From Anniella stebbinsi (lineage: Eukaryota; Chordata; Lepidosauria; Squamata; Anniellidae), in assembly GCA_029215795.1 (NCBI GenBank), contig JARDYH010000003.1, forward strand, positions 19,074,001 to 19,138,000: a stretch of 64,000 bases of DNA. The letters are read 5' to 3'. Below are positions 46,150 to 56,396 of this stretch, in pieces (positions within the stretch are counted from its first letter, which is position 1; each line of letters opens with the position of its first letter). The position numbers were made by a program, and so were the translations under genes. The notes beneath the pieces were generated by a model, which worked only from the letters and a program-made list of their open reading frames with translations, had not been told where the DNA came from and ran no database searches.

Positions 46150-46469
46150 TAGGCTGACCATATGAAAAGGAGGACAGGGCTCATGTAACTTTAACAGTTG
46201 TAGAGAAAAGGGAATTTCAGCCAGTGTCATTTGTATGCAATTGGTACCTGGTGAAATTCCCTCTTCATTACAACAGTTAAAGCTGCAGGGGCCCTACCTT
46301 CTTTTGTATCTGGTCACTCTAGTATAGTGCATACAACTTTAATTGCTTTGGTGAAGAGATGATTTCACCAGGTACTAATTGCATACAAATTACACTGGCT
46401 GAAATTCCCTTTTCTCTGCAACTGTTAAAGTTCCATGAGCCCTGTCCTCCTTTTCATATGGTCAGCCTA
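46150..46469 (+). mobile_element. 320-bp hAT-type palindromic MITE (family H), complete copy
   Basis: Starts TAGGCTGACCATATG and ends with its exact reverse complement; the terminal 36 bp are perfectly inverted and the two arms (about 130 bp each) pair almost throughout. Exact 8-bp target duplication TCTATACA at 46142-46149 and 46470-46477, as expected of hAT transposition. The spacer contains AGTGACCA-type sequence in reverse (TGGTCACTCTAGTATAGTGC), itself resembling the terminus, so the element may be a composite. Confidence 0.95.
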
Positions 46470-46658
46470 TCTATACATCACACCTTCAGACTTTCAAGCG
46501 ATCTACCATAATTACCATGCAAAGAACCCCCAAGTTAGACTTCATTATGAAAATAATCATTTTTACTCTCATCTAGTATATCCCATTCTGCTTGTTGTTG
46601 TACTTTTAAAGATTAAAGGAATGTATTTAAAATTCAGGATAACCAGATCTAGTATTTC

Positions 46659-46979
46659 TAGGCTGACCATATGAAAAGGAGGACAGGGCTCATGTAACTT
46701 TAACAGTTGTAGAGAAAAGGGAATTTCAGCCAGTGTCATTTGTCTGCAATTAGTTCCTGGTGAAATTCCCTCTTCATCACCACAGTTAAAGTTGCAGAGG
46801 CCCTGCCTTCTTTTGTATATGGTCACTCTAGTATTGTGCCTGCAACTTTAACTGTGGTGATGAAGAGGGGATTTCACAAGGGACAAATTGCATACAAATG
46901 AGGCTGGCTGAAATTCCCTTTTCTCTACAACTGTTAAAGTTACATCAGCCCTGTCCTCCTTTTCATATGGTCAGACCTA
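46659..46979 (+). mobile_element. 320-bp hAT-type palindromic MITE (family H), second tandem neighbour
   Basis: Same ends (TAGGCTGACCATATG; the right end has one extra base, TGGTCAGACCTA) and the same spacer orientation as the copy at 46150. The 8-bp flanks are not identical (AGTATTTC and ATTTGAAC), so the duplication has decayed or the junction was rearranged. Confidence 0.9.
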
Positions 46980-47097
46980 ATTTGAACCACATGCAGCTTG
47001 GGCATGCATACATACAGTTACTTCCTCTTCCAGATACTTTTTTCATATCTTACCTGGGGGTGCCTTAAACAATGGCAGTTGCTTACTGCACTAAAGC

Positions 47098-48064
47098 TAG
47101 AGTGACCAGATTTTGGAAACCAAAATCCCGGTCCCCCCCCCCCGCCACCCCACCCACCCAAAACAACCCCCCCCCACCAAGCCACCCACCCCCCACCAAA
47201 ACACCAGCCCGGACCTACCGGGTTCTCTTCCGCTGGCGCCGGCCGCCGAGTCCGCCGCCGCTGCCGGCTGCCGGGTCCTGCGCTGCTGCCGCCCGCCAGG
47301 TCCTCCACCGCCAGGCTCGTGAGGCCTGAGGCCGCGCGGAAGAGGCGGGAGAGGGCCGAATCCAGAAGTGATGTAATCGGCCCTCTCCTACCTCTTCCGC
47401 GCAGCCTCTGGCCTCCTTGGGATTTGTCGCGATGGAGGAGGAGGACCCAGCAGCCGGCGGCGGTGGACCCGGCGGCCGGCGGCGGTGGCGGTGGACCTGA
47501 CGGCCGGCGGCGGTGGCGCAGGACCCGGTGGCCGGCGGTGGCGGCGCAGGACCCGGCGGCCAGTGTCGGAGGAGGACCCGGCAGCCGGCGGTGGTGGTGG
47601 AGGAGCCCGGGAAGCGGCCGCCCCAGCAGGTAAGTGCCCCCCCTCCCGCCTCACGTTTCTTACCTGCAGGGGCGTCCGCTTCCCTCCGGTGCTCGAATCT
47701 ACTGAGAAACAGGCTTCGTGGCCTGTCTCTCAGGAGCGCGCCAGGTGATGACGTCATCACCCGGCGCTCTACTGAGGGACAGGCCGCGAAGCTTGTTTCT
47801 CAGTAGATTCGAGCACCGGAGGGAAGCGGACGTCCCTGCAGGTAAGGAGCGCGAGGCGCGAGGGAGGGCACTTACCTGCTGGGGCGGCCGCTTCCCGGGC
47901 TCCTCCACCGCCACCGCCACCGGGTCTACCGCCGCTCGTTGTTTGCTGCCACCGCCGCGTGACCTCCCACCACCCCGGTTTGCCCCCACCGCTCCCCGGT
48001 TTGCCCGGATTGCCCCAGGTTTCCCGGTTAGGACCGGGAAACCCCAGGCCATCTGGTCACCCTA
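47098..48064. mobile_element. 967-bp GC-rich palindromic element centred on TGACGTCA
   Basis: The ends TAGAGTGACCAGAT and (reverse complement of the right end) TAGGGTGACCAGAT make terminal inverted repeats close to the family H terminus. The interior is very CpG- and CCG/GGC-rich. From about 47590 to 47915 the two halves are reverse complements around TGACGTCA at 47749-47756. Both arms carry consensus splice donors facing outward or inward: plus strand CAG|GTAAGT (GT at 47630) and CAG|GTAAGG (GT at 47842), minus strand at about 47662 and 47874. Long frames here (up to 181 codons) are CCG-repeat artefacts. No clean target duplication. Confidence 0.8.
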
Positions 48065-48137
48065 AAAAGCAAGAATGTAAGAAACTACATGAAAAAGCAG
48101 GTGACTAAAGGCCTTGCCTGGTTTTGTCTGTATGTAA

Positions 48138-48265
48138 GGGCCAAACTACATGTGACTATTAGTTCTGCCCTTGAGTACAGTGCTGTTTTTCACAAATAGC
48201 CAGCACAGAAAACCCTTCCAGATTGGGACCCTTGCATCAGGGTAATAGGAGCTTTTTTTTCAGAT
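48138..48265 (+). repeat. Possible DNA-element fragment with GGGCCAAACTACATGTGAC end
   Basis: The GGGCCAAACTACATGTGAC motif followed by CAGTGCTGTTTTTCAC looks like one end of a further MITE; the other end was not found. Confidence 0.35.
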
Positions 48266-48289
48266 CAGAAGTGCAGTGGGAGACAATGG

Positions 48290-48425
48290 GTTAAAGGCCC
48301 TTCTCTATGTGACAACCTTTCAAGTACTTGAAGAGTACTAGCATGTCTCCCCTCAGTCTTCTCTTCTCAAGGCTAAACATGCCCAATTCTTTCAGTCTCT
48401 CCTCATAAGACTTTGTTTCCAAAAA
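48290..48425 (-). pseudogene. CR1 LINE ORF2 C-terminal fragment
   Basis: The minus strand reads [20 protein letters not shown] and [18 protein letters not shown], the same landmark as at 42.75-42.85 kb in the long CR1. No 3' end remains. Confidence 0.85.
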
Positions 48426-48967
48426 CTTTCTTCTGTTAAGAGCCACATTCTCTGAGGAGTAATCTGTTGTGGGGGCCATGCTGGCAGTGGGACATGAGCC
48501 AAAAATGGGCAGGCCAACCCCTTTCTGTATTTTTTTTTCTGCAGTCCCCTTGTCTTACTCCTCTCTGCCCATCTGGCTGCCAGGAATGGGACAACAAGAT
48601 ATCTAAACTGATCACTTGGAGAAGGCATTTTCAAATGGCTCCGTGTCCAGGGTTGCAGGTTCTCACTCCTCTTATAGATCATGGATGGACAATCTGCAGC
48701 AGGGTTGTCAATGATAGTACAAGGAGTGGCAGGAACAGGAAGATCCATGGACCTGACTGGGCCCCTGCTTTGATGGCAATGGCGGCCAGGTTTAAGGAAA
48801 CCCTGCACTTTCTCTGCAGTGGGGTGGCAGCGGCTAATCCTGATACAGAAGGAGAGAGCAGGCTTTCTGACAGCCATTCGGCTTGCTTGGCCCACCAAGC
48901 AGACGGCGACCAATCAGGTGTTGCCATCCTCCCGGGAATGCCTCTGCCACAATGCCGGAACAAAGTT
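48426..48967. other. No gene recognised despite a long frame
   Basis: A 209-codon plus frame starts at 48467, but its last third is the LINE tail at 48968 and the rest shows no domain. See the rejected items. Confidence 0.5.
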
Positions 48968-49100
48968 AGATTTATTTATTCATTTATTGCATTTTTATAC
49001 CGCCCAATACTGAAGCTCTCTGGGCGGTTTACAAAAATTAAAACCATAAAAACCATTCAAAATATAAAACAACAACAGTATAAAAATACAATATAAAAAC
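48968..49100 (-). repeat. LINE 3' tail fragment, L2-like, well preserved
   Basis: TTTATTTATTCATTTATTGC, TTTTTATACCGCCCAATAC, GAAGCTCTCTGGGCGGTTTA and an A-rich AAAATTAAAACCATAAAAAC stretch: the reverse complement of the recurring LINE end. Confidence 0.75.
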
Positions 49101-50069
49101 ACAATAGATGGCAGATGCGCTATATTCGTCTCGCTCCAGAGAGTAAGTCCCTGGATTTTTAAACTTGCAGCTTCGCAGGAAATCCCCACAATGGCTGCGA
49201 GGTGGCTGCTGCCTCGTATAACCAACACAGTGCCACCACAAAGCCACCTTGGGGCTTTCAAAGCATATAGACAGCCCCTCCAGACATAGTTAGGTGTGTA
49301 TTCCTGCATTGCGCTGAACCTGCTCCATGATACAGGAAGGAAATAAAACCACATCAAGGAATAGAGTACTGCAGTGTATTAGCATGTCACCCTGTCATGC
49401 TTTGACATGCCCAAATGGTTGACCACCATTGTCTTAAATACCTTTAGTCCCGATCTGTGCCTTTTGAATATGCTCAGTTCAGTGCTGCAGAAACCTGATC
49501 TGGTTTCATGAATTTAACCTAGTCCTACTTAACTACAGGTGAATACAGGATCAGAATTACCAATATGCTTGGTGAATGTACGGTTCCCATAACACAGCTC
49601 AGTGTAATGTTTGCCGCCTTTTTGCGACAGCACAGCACTGCTAATTCAGCGTTAGTATATAATTTACTATAATTTAGTATACCCCTTGGGCTTTTCTCTG
49701 TGATACTATTCTCTAATCAGTATTCCTTCCCTCTACACTGATGCCTGTGATTATTCCTGCTTGCATGACCACATGGTATTTACTTCAGATGAGTCATATT
49801 CTATTGACTTCAGTTGATTCTCCTAAGGAAAAAAAGGTGTAATGGTTTCAATTCTATTTGCCAGTCTAAAGGATATTCTTTCCAACGTCATTTAACCTAC
49901 ATCTGATTACTAATTATAAATAAGCTTCCTCACAGTTGACCATGACAGTTGTTTGGAATCCCCTGGTCCCAAACTTTATATAGTGAATGGTCAATGGAGC
50001 TGGGAGAAGGAGTCCATGAGCCAGCTTCCAATCTCTCCCCATGAAGGCAAGCATCTAGAGGGCTTTCAT
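49101..50069. other. No gene recognised
   Basis: Unassigned sequence. Confidence 0.5.
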
Positions 50070-50152
50070 GTATCCTATTTACTCAGAAGTAAGTCCCATT
50101 GAATTCAATGGGATTTATATCCAGGTAAGAATGTATAGGATTGCAGCCATAG
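50070..50152. mobile_element. Family P1 palindromic MITE, best preserved copy
   Basis: TACTCAGAAGTAAGTCCCAT then TGAATTCAATGGGATTTATA and a GTATAGGATTGCAGCC end. The arms pair around the centre TTGAATTCAA. Confidence 0.75.
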
Positions 50153-51239
50153 TGTTCTGAGCCAATGGGGCTGACATCTGTGCTTTCTTTCTAAGATTCT
50201 GCCATGGAGGACTTTCTAAATTATTCCCAGATAATGCTGACTCCAGATATAATGATTACTTAACTGTGAGGAAAGCATGTTTCAAAAAGCATGTTTCAAA
50301 TGGCTGTATTTATCAGGAATAGCCGAACAGGCAATATTTTCTGGTATATATTTCTGGTAAACCATCAACCCTGATTTTTCAGGTGAAGTAATTCTTGGCC
50401 TAAGACCAGAGCAAGCAGACTAGGTTTTCTTGGTCTATTTGGTCAAATAAATCGACTTGGTCTATTTATTCAAGTAGACTTGAATAAATGTTTGGTTATT
50501 AAAACTTTTATTTAGTTTTTTATATAACTTTTCGTGATGCGAGGCAGCTCTGTTAAAAGATCCATGTATTTTTCATTTGAACCATTACCTGACTTGAGTT
50601 GTGATTTCTAGATTGCATGTATCTTTCCGACAATTTCCAGCATTTCACCATGGCTGCACTGAAATCTTTACCTAAAGCTATTGTTTTCAAAATTGTTCAC
50701 TAAAATAAAATTAACCGCGATAATACTACTCAGAATAACTCTTTTTGTTACCATTAAAAAATCATCATCAAAACACCACAAGCAACTGCTACACGGTCCC
50801 GAATTGGACTGGTTAAATCATTGACTGTAAATGTGTACATTTTATTATGCTGCTACTTTGAATAATTGTTCTCCAAGGACATCTCATGCCCCATTTACTG
50901 AGACTTTCCAAAAATAAAGAAAAATACATGGTTTGTTCAAATACTATAATAAGGCAATCCAAAAATGTTCTTATTTTATGAATAAATTCAAATCCTCTTG
51001 AAACATGGTGTGCAAAATCATATGCAAACCATTTATTTTAAATAAATTGCCTTAGTATTGTGTTAACAATAAATAAGATTTACATGATTGTTTGGACCTG
51101 TGGATACTAATTCTTAGACTACAGTATGTTCTGAGCAGTTTTGTTTAGCTAGGATTCACCTGCACTATTGGTGCAAATCAGTTTTTAAACTATCATCGTT
51201 TTATTACAGATTCAGAGAAATATAGTTGTGCAAGGGTAC
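50153..51239. other. No gene recognised
   Basis: AT-rich unassigned sequence. A 14-base direct repeat (CAAAAAGCATGTTTC / CAAATGG context) near 50283-50301 is minor. Confidence 0.5.
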
Positions 51240-51425
51240 ATTTTATTTTATTTATTTAATAGATTTATAATCTGCTTTTCAGAGTAAAACCCTTCACAAA
51301 GCGGATTACAATATACTTTAAAATTCAAAATAAATGATCAAGCCACAAAAACAATAAACAATATTAAATACAGAAATAATTTAAATAACAATCAACATAA
51401 AGGCAACAGATAAACATTAGTTAAA
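51240..51425 (-). repeat. LINE 3' tail, A-rich, reverse orientation
   Basis: TTTTATTTTATTTATTTAAT, TTTATAATCTGCTTTTCAG and CTTCACAAAGCGGATTACAA, followed by about 100 bases of A-rich sequence. The terminal motif differs from the other L2-like tails, so another LINE subfamily is likely. Confidence 0.6.
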
Positions 51426-51465
51426 AGCACAATACACTAAAGTTAATGAAATGCATACTGGAATA

Positions 51466-51733
51466 TAGGGTGACCATATGAAAAGGAGACAGGGCTCCTG
51501 TATCTTTAACAGTTGCAAAGAAAAGGGAATTTCAGCAGGTGTCATTTGTAGGAGCCCTGCCTACCATGACCAGATACAAAAGAGGGCAGGGCTCCTGCAG
51601 CTTTAATTGTTGTGATTAAGAGGGAATTTCACCAGGTGCTGCATGCATACAAATAACACTGGCTGAAATTCCCTTTTTGGTATGACTGTTAAAGATACAG
51701 GATCTCTGTCCTCCTTTCCATATGGTCATCCTA
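51466..51733 (-). mobile_element. 320-bp hAT palindrome family H, internally shortened copy
   Basis: Left end TAGGGTGACCATATG; the right end in reverse complement is TAGGATGACCATATG. Total length is 268 bp because part of the left arm is deleted. The spacer is in the orientation opposite to the 46150 copy. Flanking octamers do not match. Confidence 0.85.
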
Positions 51734-51899
51734 AATACCCTCATGAGCCTCTCTCATTAGAGTTCTTGCTCTTGTCCCTTTAGCCCAACGCACAGAAAAC
51801 TAGAAGGTAAATCTTTTTCCTACTACACAAATAAGCTGTGGAAAAATAAAAGGTATTATTATTTCCAATGGGGCAACTAGGTCATTTTACACCCTGGAC

Positions 51900-52440
51900 T
51901 TAGGGCACAATCCTACACACGTTTAGACAGAGAAAAATCCTACAACTCCCTTAGGGAGCAATCGTATGGCCCTTAGATATCACCTGAGAGGCCATAGGAT
52001 TGTGCAGATTCCGCCTTCCGAGGTCAGAGACAGTGCTCCAACCTCAGAAGGGGGGAGTCGGAGATCCACCCCTTCCCCCTCCTCCTCGCAGCTGGTGCAG
52101 AAAGAACTGCTCTGGCTGCTCTCCGAGGTTGGAAAAGCATCCTCAGAGAAGAGGGAAAGGGAGTGTTTCAGTGGGTAGGGAGGGGAGGAGACTGGTGTGG
52201 CCAGGAAAAGAGCTGACCTGAGACCTCTCCAGCCTCTCCCCCCCCCCCCCCGAAATGCTTTTGCTAGATGGGCAAAAAGTCCCGTCTACTGAAAAATGCA
52301 GGCCAGGAGGCCGGGGGAGTTAATATCGCCTCTGCCACTCCTCCCACCCTGCACTGGATGTTCGGAAGCCTCCGAGTTCACGGGCTTCCAATCATTGAGG
52401 TCCGAATAGATAGGATTGCACCCTCAATGGTCTTATGGAG
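51900..52440. repeat. Family P2 pieces around a GC-rich block
   Basis: GGGCACAATCCTACACACG with TTTAGACAGAGAAAAATCC opens the block. AGGGAGCAATCGTATGG (51955) is mirrored by ATAGGATTGCACCCTC (52410-52427). Between them is C/G-rich sequence with a C run at about 52240-52251. It may be a longer element with GGGTGCAATCCTAT ends. Confidence 0.5.
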
Positions 52441-52455
52441 GGGCTTAGATGGCCA

Positions 52456-52458
<3 letters not shown>

Positions 52459-52502
<44 letters not shown>
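52459..52502. repeat. (CA)n microsatellite
   Basis: 22 uninterrupted CA dinucleotides. Confidence 0.97.
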
Positions 52503-52503
<1 letters not shown>

Positions 52504-53156
52504 CCAATTGCCATTCCATGCTTTACAACTGCTTCTACAATCTTGATATGTTAGAATAACAATGATAAAACTGTTTGCCAACCCTGATAAATGCATATAT
52601 ATTCTGAGCGTGTGCAGTTTTGCATTTTAAACTGACTTTAATCACAGCACCAATCATGACTAAAGGAATGGAATGGTGTTTGCTTCTACTGCACTGATGC
52701 CCTTATCCCCTGCTGCTCTCTGGGTGGTCATTTGGAGGGCTGGGCTCTGAGGCCCTGGACTTTGGGCCCAGGATCCAGCCCTTGCTGCACCACTGATTAT
52801 CCATGATTTATAATAAACACCTAACATGTTCTAGATGCTTTTCAAGGCCTAAAGAGCACAGAAAGTGCTGCCTGCAGGCTTGCAATCCAATAGATCTAAC
52901 ACAAAAGGCAAAAAGAGAAGAGAAGGGAAGGGATGAGGAAAGTAAGCGAATTCATGAGCTTGTTCTTGATAAATTTGCACAAATGTTATAATGATCAAAT
53001 GGAATGGCTTTTCAGGGGGACAGTTCTTGAAGGCCCAAAGCCAAATGGCCATTGATTCATCCATGCCAATGGAGGGAGCTGTGTTGTCTCGTCTCTCTCA
53101 CTAACGCAATCACATGGAATGGTAGCAATGACCCTGTCATTAGCATTTCAGCAGTA
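52503..53156. other. No gene recognised
   Basis: Unassigned sequence. Confidence 0.5.
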
Positions 53157-53213
53157 CCATCTACCTTTGAGGTAGATCTTTATTAATCTCCATTTTACAG
53201 ATGGGGAACAGAG

Positions 53214-53263
<50 letters not shown>

Positions 53264-53325
53264 GACATGCCTAAGGCAAGACTACTGCAGAGGTGGAATT
53301 TGAATGCAGCTCTGAGCCACACACA
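53157..53325 (-). repeat. MIR-like SINE split by a (GA)n microsatellite
   Basis: CTCCATTTTACAGATGGGGA before and GACATGCCTAAGGCAAGACT plus GGTGGAATTTGAATGCAG after the tract are MIR modules in reverse complement. The GA run (53219-53261, about 21 units) grew at the MIR's GAGA site. Confidence 0.75.
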
Positions 53326-53812
53326 CAGGCTCTTGGGAACAACGCCGCACTGAATCCATTCCTTACTGCTTTTGCTCAGCCTAAGTAGATAAACAGATTT
53401 TTCACAAAGGTACCAGAAGACTTTGCTGATCCCTCTTTCAAAGATTACTATTATCCTACTGTGGCTTTTGACTTTCCGAAGGTTGCTCTGAATTCCTCAC
53501 TGCTCAGGGAAGGGAAGCATGCTATTTACTGGGCCAATGGTAAGTATTTAAAACTCAGGCTTCAATGGCCCATAGAAAATGTTCATCAGGAAAAAAATGT
53601 TGAAAACAAAATAAAATGGATCACAAACTTCTGCCATCAAAATGGAAGAGAGGCAGATGCAACAATGTTAGCTAACTATTGAACAAATGGTGAGGAATAC
53701 ATGCAGGGATTATCTCTTGGCACCAGAGGAGAGCGAGAGTACAATATTTAGTCAAAGAGGCTAATGAATACATATATTCTCAAAATGAACCCCATTTTAA
53801 AGTTAAGTCTGA
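53326..53812. other. No gene recognised
   Basis: Unassigned sequence. Confidence 0.5.
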
Positions 53813-54167
53813 GGCCTCCTCCACACGAGACGTTTATTGAGCCTTAGAGGCTCATTATAAATTTTACCTCCACACCAGCGGAGCGCAAAACGGGCGTACA
53901 GGCGCGTTATTTCCCCAATAATGCGCATTTTCGAATGCGCGTTAAATAGCGACTTTTATTTTTCTCCGGCCGTTAAAGCGCATTATCGCGGTGTGAACAA
54001 GCGATTATGCGCGTTAACGTCTTCTAAAGCGCTTTTTGGACATGAATTAATGCGCTTCGCCGCCTCTCGCTGCCTCCCGTGCAGAGGGATTAGGCGTAAA
54101 TGAGCCTCTGCGATAATGCGCATAATCCCGGAACTGGGTGCAAAAGCGCATCCTTGTGGAGGGGGCC
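53813..54167 (+). mobile_element. Family A MITE copy 4 (CTCCACAC subfamily)
   Basis: 355 bp. Left end GGCCTCCTCCACACGAG; right end in reverse complement GGCCCCCTCCACAAGG. Exact TGA duplication at 53810-53812 and 54168-54170. The interior keeps CGATAATGCGCATAATC and many CpGs. Very similar to copy 6 (56397), with which it shares the AGACGTTTA and CTCCACACCAGCGGAGCGC variants. Confidence 0.93.
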
Positions 54168-54258
54168 TGAGAAAAGAACTCTTAGCCCAAGTGAAGGGGA
54201 AATTTCATTATTAGAACAATCCATGTTGTGACGTAGTAAGGGATTTGATGCTGTTGAA

Positions 54259-54578
54259 TAGGCTGACCATATGAAAAGGAGGACAGGGCTCATGTAACTT
54301 TAACAGTTGTAGAGAAAAGGGAATTTCAGCCAGTGTCATTTGTATGCAATTAGTTCCTGGTGAAATTCCCTCTTCATCACAACTGTTAAAGGTGCAGGCA
54401 CTATACTAGAGTGACCATATACAAAAGAAGGCAGGGCCCCTGCAACTTTAACTGTTGTGATGAAGAGAGAATTTCACCAGGGACTAATTGCATACAAATA
54501 ACATTGACTGAAATTCCCTTTTCTCTACAACTGTTAAAGTTACATGAGTCCTGTCCTCCTTTTCATATGGTCAGCCTA
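54259..54578 (-). mobile_element. 320-bp hAT-type palindromic MITE (family H), complete copy, inverted
   Basis: The same 15-bp ends TAGGCTGACCATATG on both sides. Exact 8-bp target duplication CTGTTGAA at 54251-54258 and 54579-54586. The spacer (CACTATACTAGAGTGACC) is the reverse complement of that in the 46150 copy, showing insertion in the opposite orientation. Confidence 0.95.
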
Positions 54579-55169
54579 CTGTTGAAGTATTTGACAGTGG
54601 GGTCATCTATATGACATCACTTTGCCTACTCATTCCCCCCAAACCCTGCAGCATCGCTACTGTGAAGTGGCCTCAATAGGGCTATCTGGGAGGAGTGAGT
54701 GTGGGCTATCCAGCCAGGAAAAATTGTCAGATGGAGGAAATGGGTGGCAAATCTCAAAAGACTGAAAACCGCAAAAAACATTTTTTGTTTTTTGTTTTCT
54801 GGAAACTCTGCACAAGAGAAGCTGAGGAAAAGAAAGATAAAAACCTTACATTTCATGTTTTCGACCTCAAACTTCAAGAAATGCTAAACGAACTTTTGAA
54901 GAAATATATATTTTTGTTTTCACCTTTGTTGGTTTATTTGTAGAATATTTATTTTAAAAGTGTAAAGTTGTTGCAGACACAAGAGAAATGGGAAAACATA
55001 TTTTTATCCAACCTTTTTAAACTACTAGCCCTTGTGGCGACACAGGATTTGTCACCCCTGAATTAATATGTAGCTGTAACTATGCGGTCCTTATCGGGGG
55101 CTGACCACTTTTGTACTGTCCCTGCTCCTAGGCTTTTACTGTGGAAATAAAGCTCTTCCCATCAGCTAA
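54579..55169. other. No gene recognised
   Basis: Unassigned; an 82-codon chance frame at 54695-54943 has no domain. Confidence 0.5.
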
Positions 55170-55508
55170 GGGTGCCTCTACAAGAGCGATTTAAAGATCT
55201 TCCAAAGCGCATTACCGATTTTACCTCCACATGAACGGAGCGCAAATCAGGGGTTTAGGCGATTTTTCTGACCAATTACACGCATTATTGAATGCGCATT
55301 AAATAGCGAGTTTTAATTTACCGCGGGAGTTAAAGTGCCTTATGACCATGTAAACAAGCAATTCTCCGCATGTAAACAACTTCAAAGCATGTTTCATACA
55401 ACCGGTAATGCACTTCACCGCCTCCTGTGTACAGGGATAAAAGCGATTGGGAGAAGATGCGCATAATCGGCCAACCGGGCGTCAAACCGAAATCTTGTAG
55501 AGGGGACC
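55170..55508 (+). mobile_element. Family A MITE copy 5
   Basis: 339 bp. Left end GGGTGCCTCTACAAG; right end in reverse complement GGTCCCCTCTACAAG. Exact TAA duplication at 55167-55169 and 55509-55511. The interior is diverged and slightly shortened. Confidence 0.92.
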
Positions 55509-56396
55509 TAAATTTCTGTGTGCCAGGCTGCTGTCAAAGGTACAAGAGCGATAGCAGCAGGGCTGGTTAAAAAACCACACGCACAACAAATTCACAACCT
55601 TGTCTTCGTTAGATTCATCACTATTAATCACCTTGACAAGTCGGTCACTGTAGGATTATTATAGCCACTGAAAAATTGGCCGTAATAATTGAACACCAAT
55701 ATTGTCACTTTTTGGCTGCAAGTAAGCCCCATTGAACACATTATGTCTATTGACTCCAGAGCAATTTTGAAGTAAAAGTCAGATCTAACACAGCATCCGC
55801 TTGGCCATGCATATAAAATTGCAGCCAGTTTGACAAAAGAGAGGATAATTTTCATTAACAATTAGGTGTCGTAATGAAGACAGACTTTCAATTCATGTAG
55901 TATGAATAAATCAACTCAGTAGTATGTTATGCAGTCTGAAATGGAAAGATTAAGTGTCTTGTCCTCCAAAGTGCTGGTGATGCACAATGTTCTAAGCATA
56001 TATTTTAAGCATAATTAAGCATGATAATTTGTTAGTACAAAGTAGTAAATACTAACAGGGTTTATCATGCTTTTCTAATTTTCTGCCTATATTTGCCTTT
56101 GCAATACTGCCTGCCTCCTTCCCTCTTTCCTATTAAGGCTCAGGGCTGACCCTGCTACGCAGCAAAATGAAGTGCCCTGCTTCAGATAGAACTATAAGGA
56201 TTGGAGGGCAGGGACTGGGGTTTGAATGGTGCCGCAGGAGTTTTTAACTGTTTGCCCTAGCGGGGGTTGAAAAGGGCACCATTTGGGCTCCATTTCAGAC
56301 AGAAATGGCTGGCACTCTCAGGATGTTAGCTTTTTGCCCTGCACATTATATCTGGGACTGGGGAGAAGCCAGTGGTCTGTGCCAATACATAAAGAA
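55509..56396. other. No gene recognised; one family P1 fragment
   Basis: CTGCAAGTAAGCCCCATTG at about 55717-55735 is a family P1 arm. The remainder is unassigned. Confidence 0.5.

Noticed and set aside
46659..46979. 8-bp target duplication around the second family H copy
   Set aside because: Flanking octamers AGTATTTC and ATTTGAAC are not the same; only the copies at 46150 and 54259 pass.
47215..47760. 181-codon proline/alanine/arginine-rich minus-strand frame and overlapping frames on both strands
   Set aside because: Produced by CCG/GGC repeats and palindromic arms of the GC-rich element; open in most frames at once, as expected from low stop-codon density.
48392..48913. 173-codon minus-strand frame
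   Set aside because: Ends in the CR1 fragment and is otherwise unrecognisable; antisense shadow of the 48467 frame.
48467..49096. 209-codon plus-strand frame, the longest in the window
   Set aside because: Its last part translates the LINE 3' tail (48968 onward), the start overlaps a CR1 fragment edge, composition is unremarkable and no domain is visible. Chance frame.
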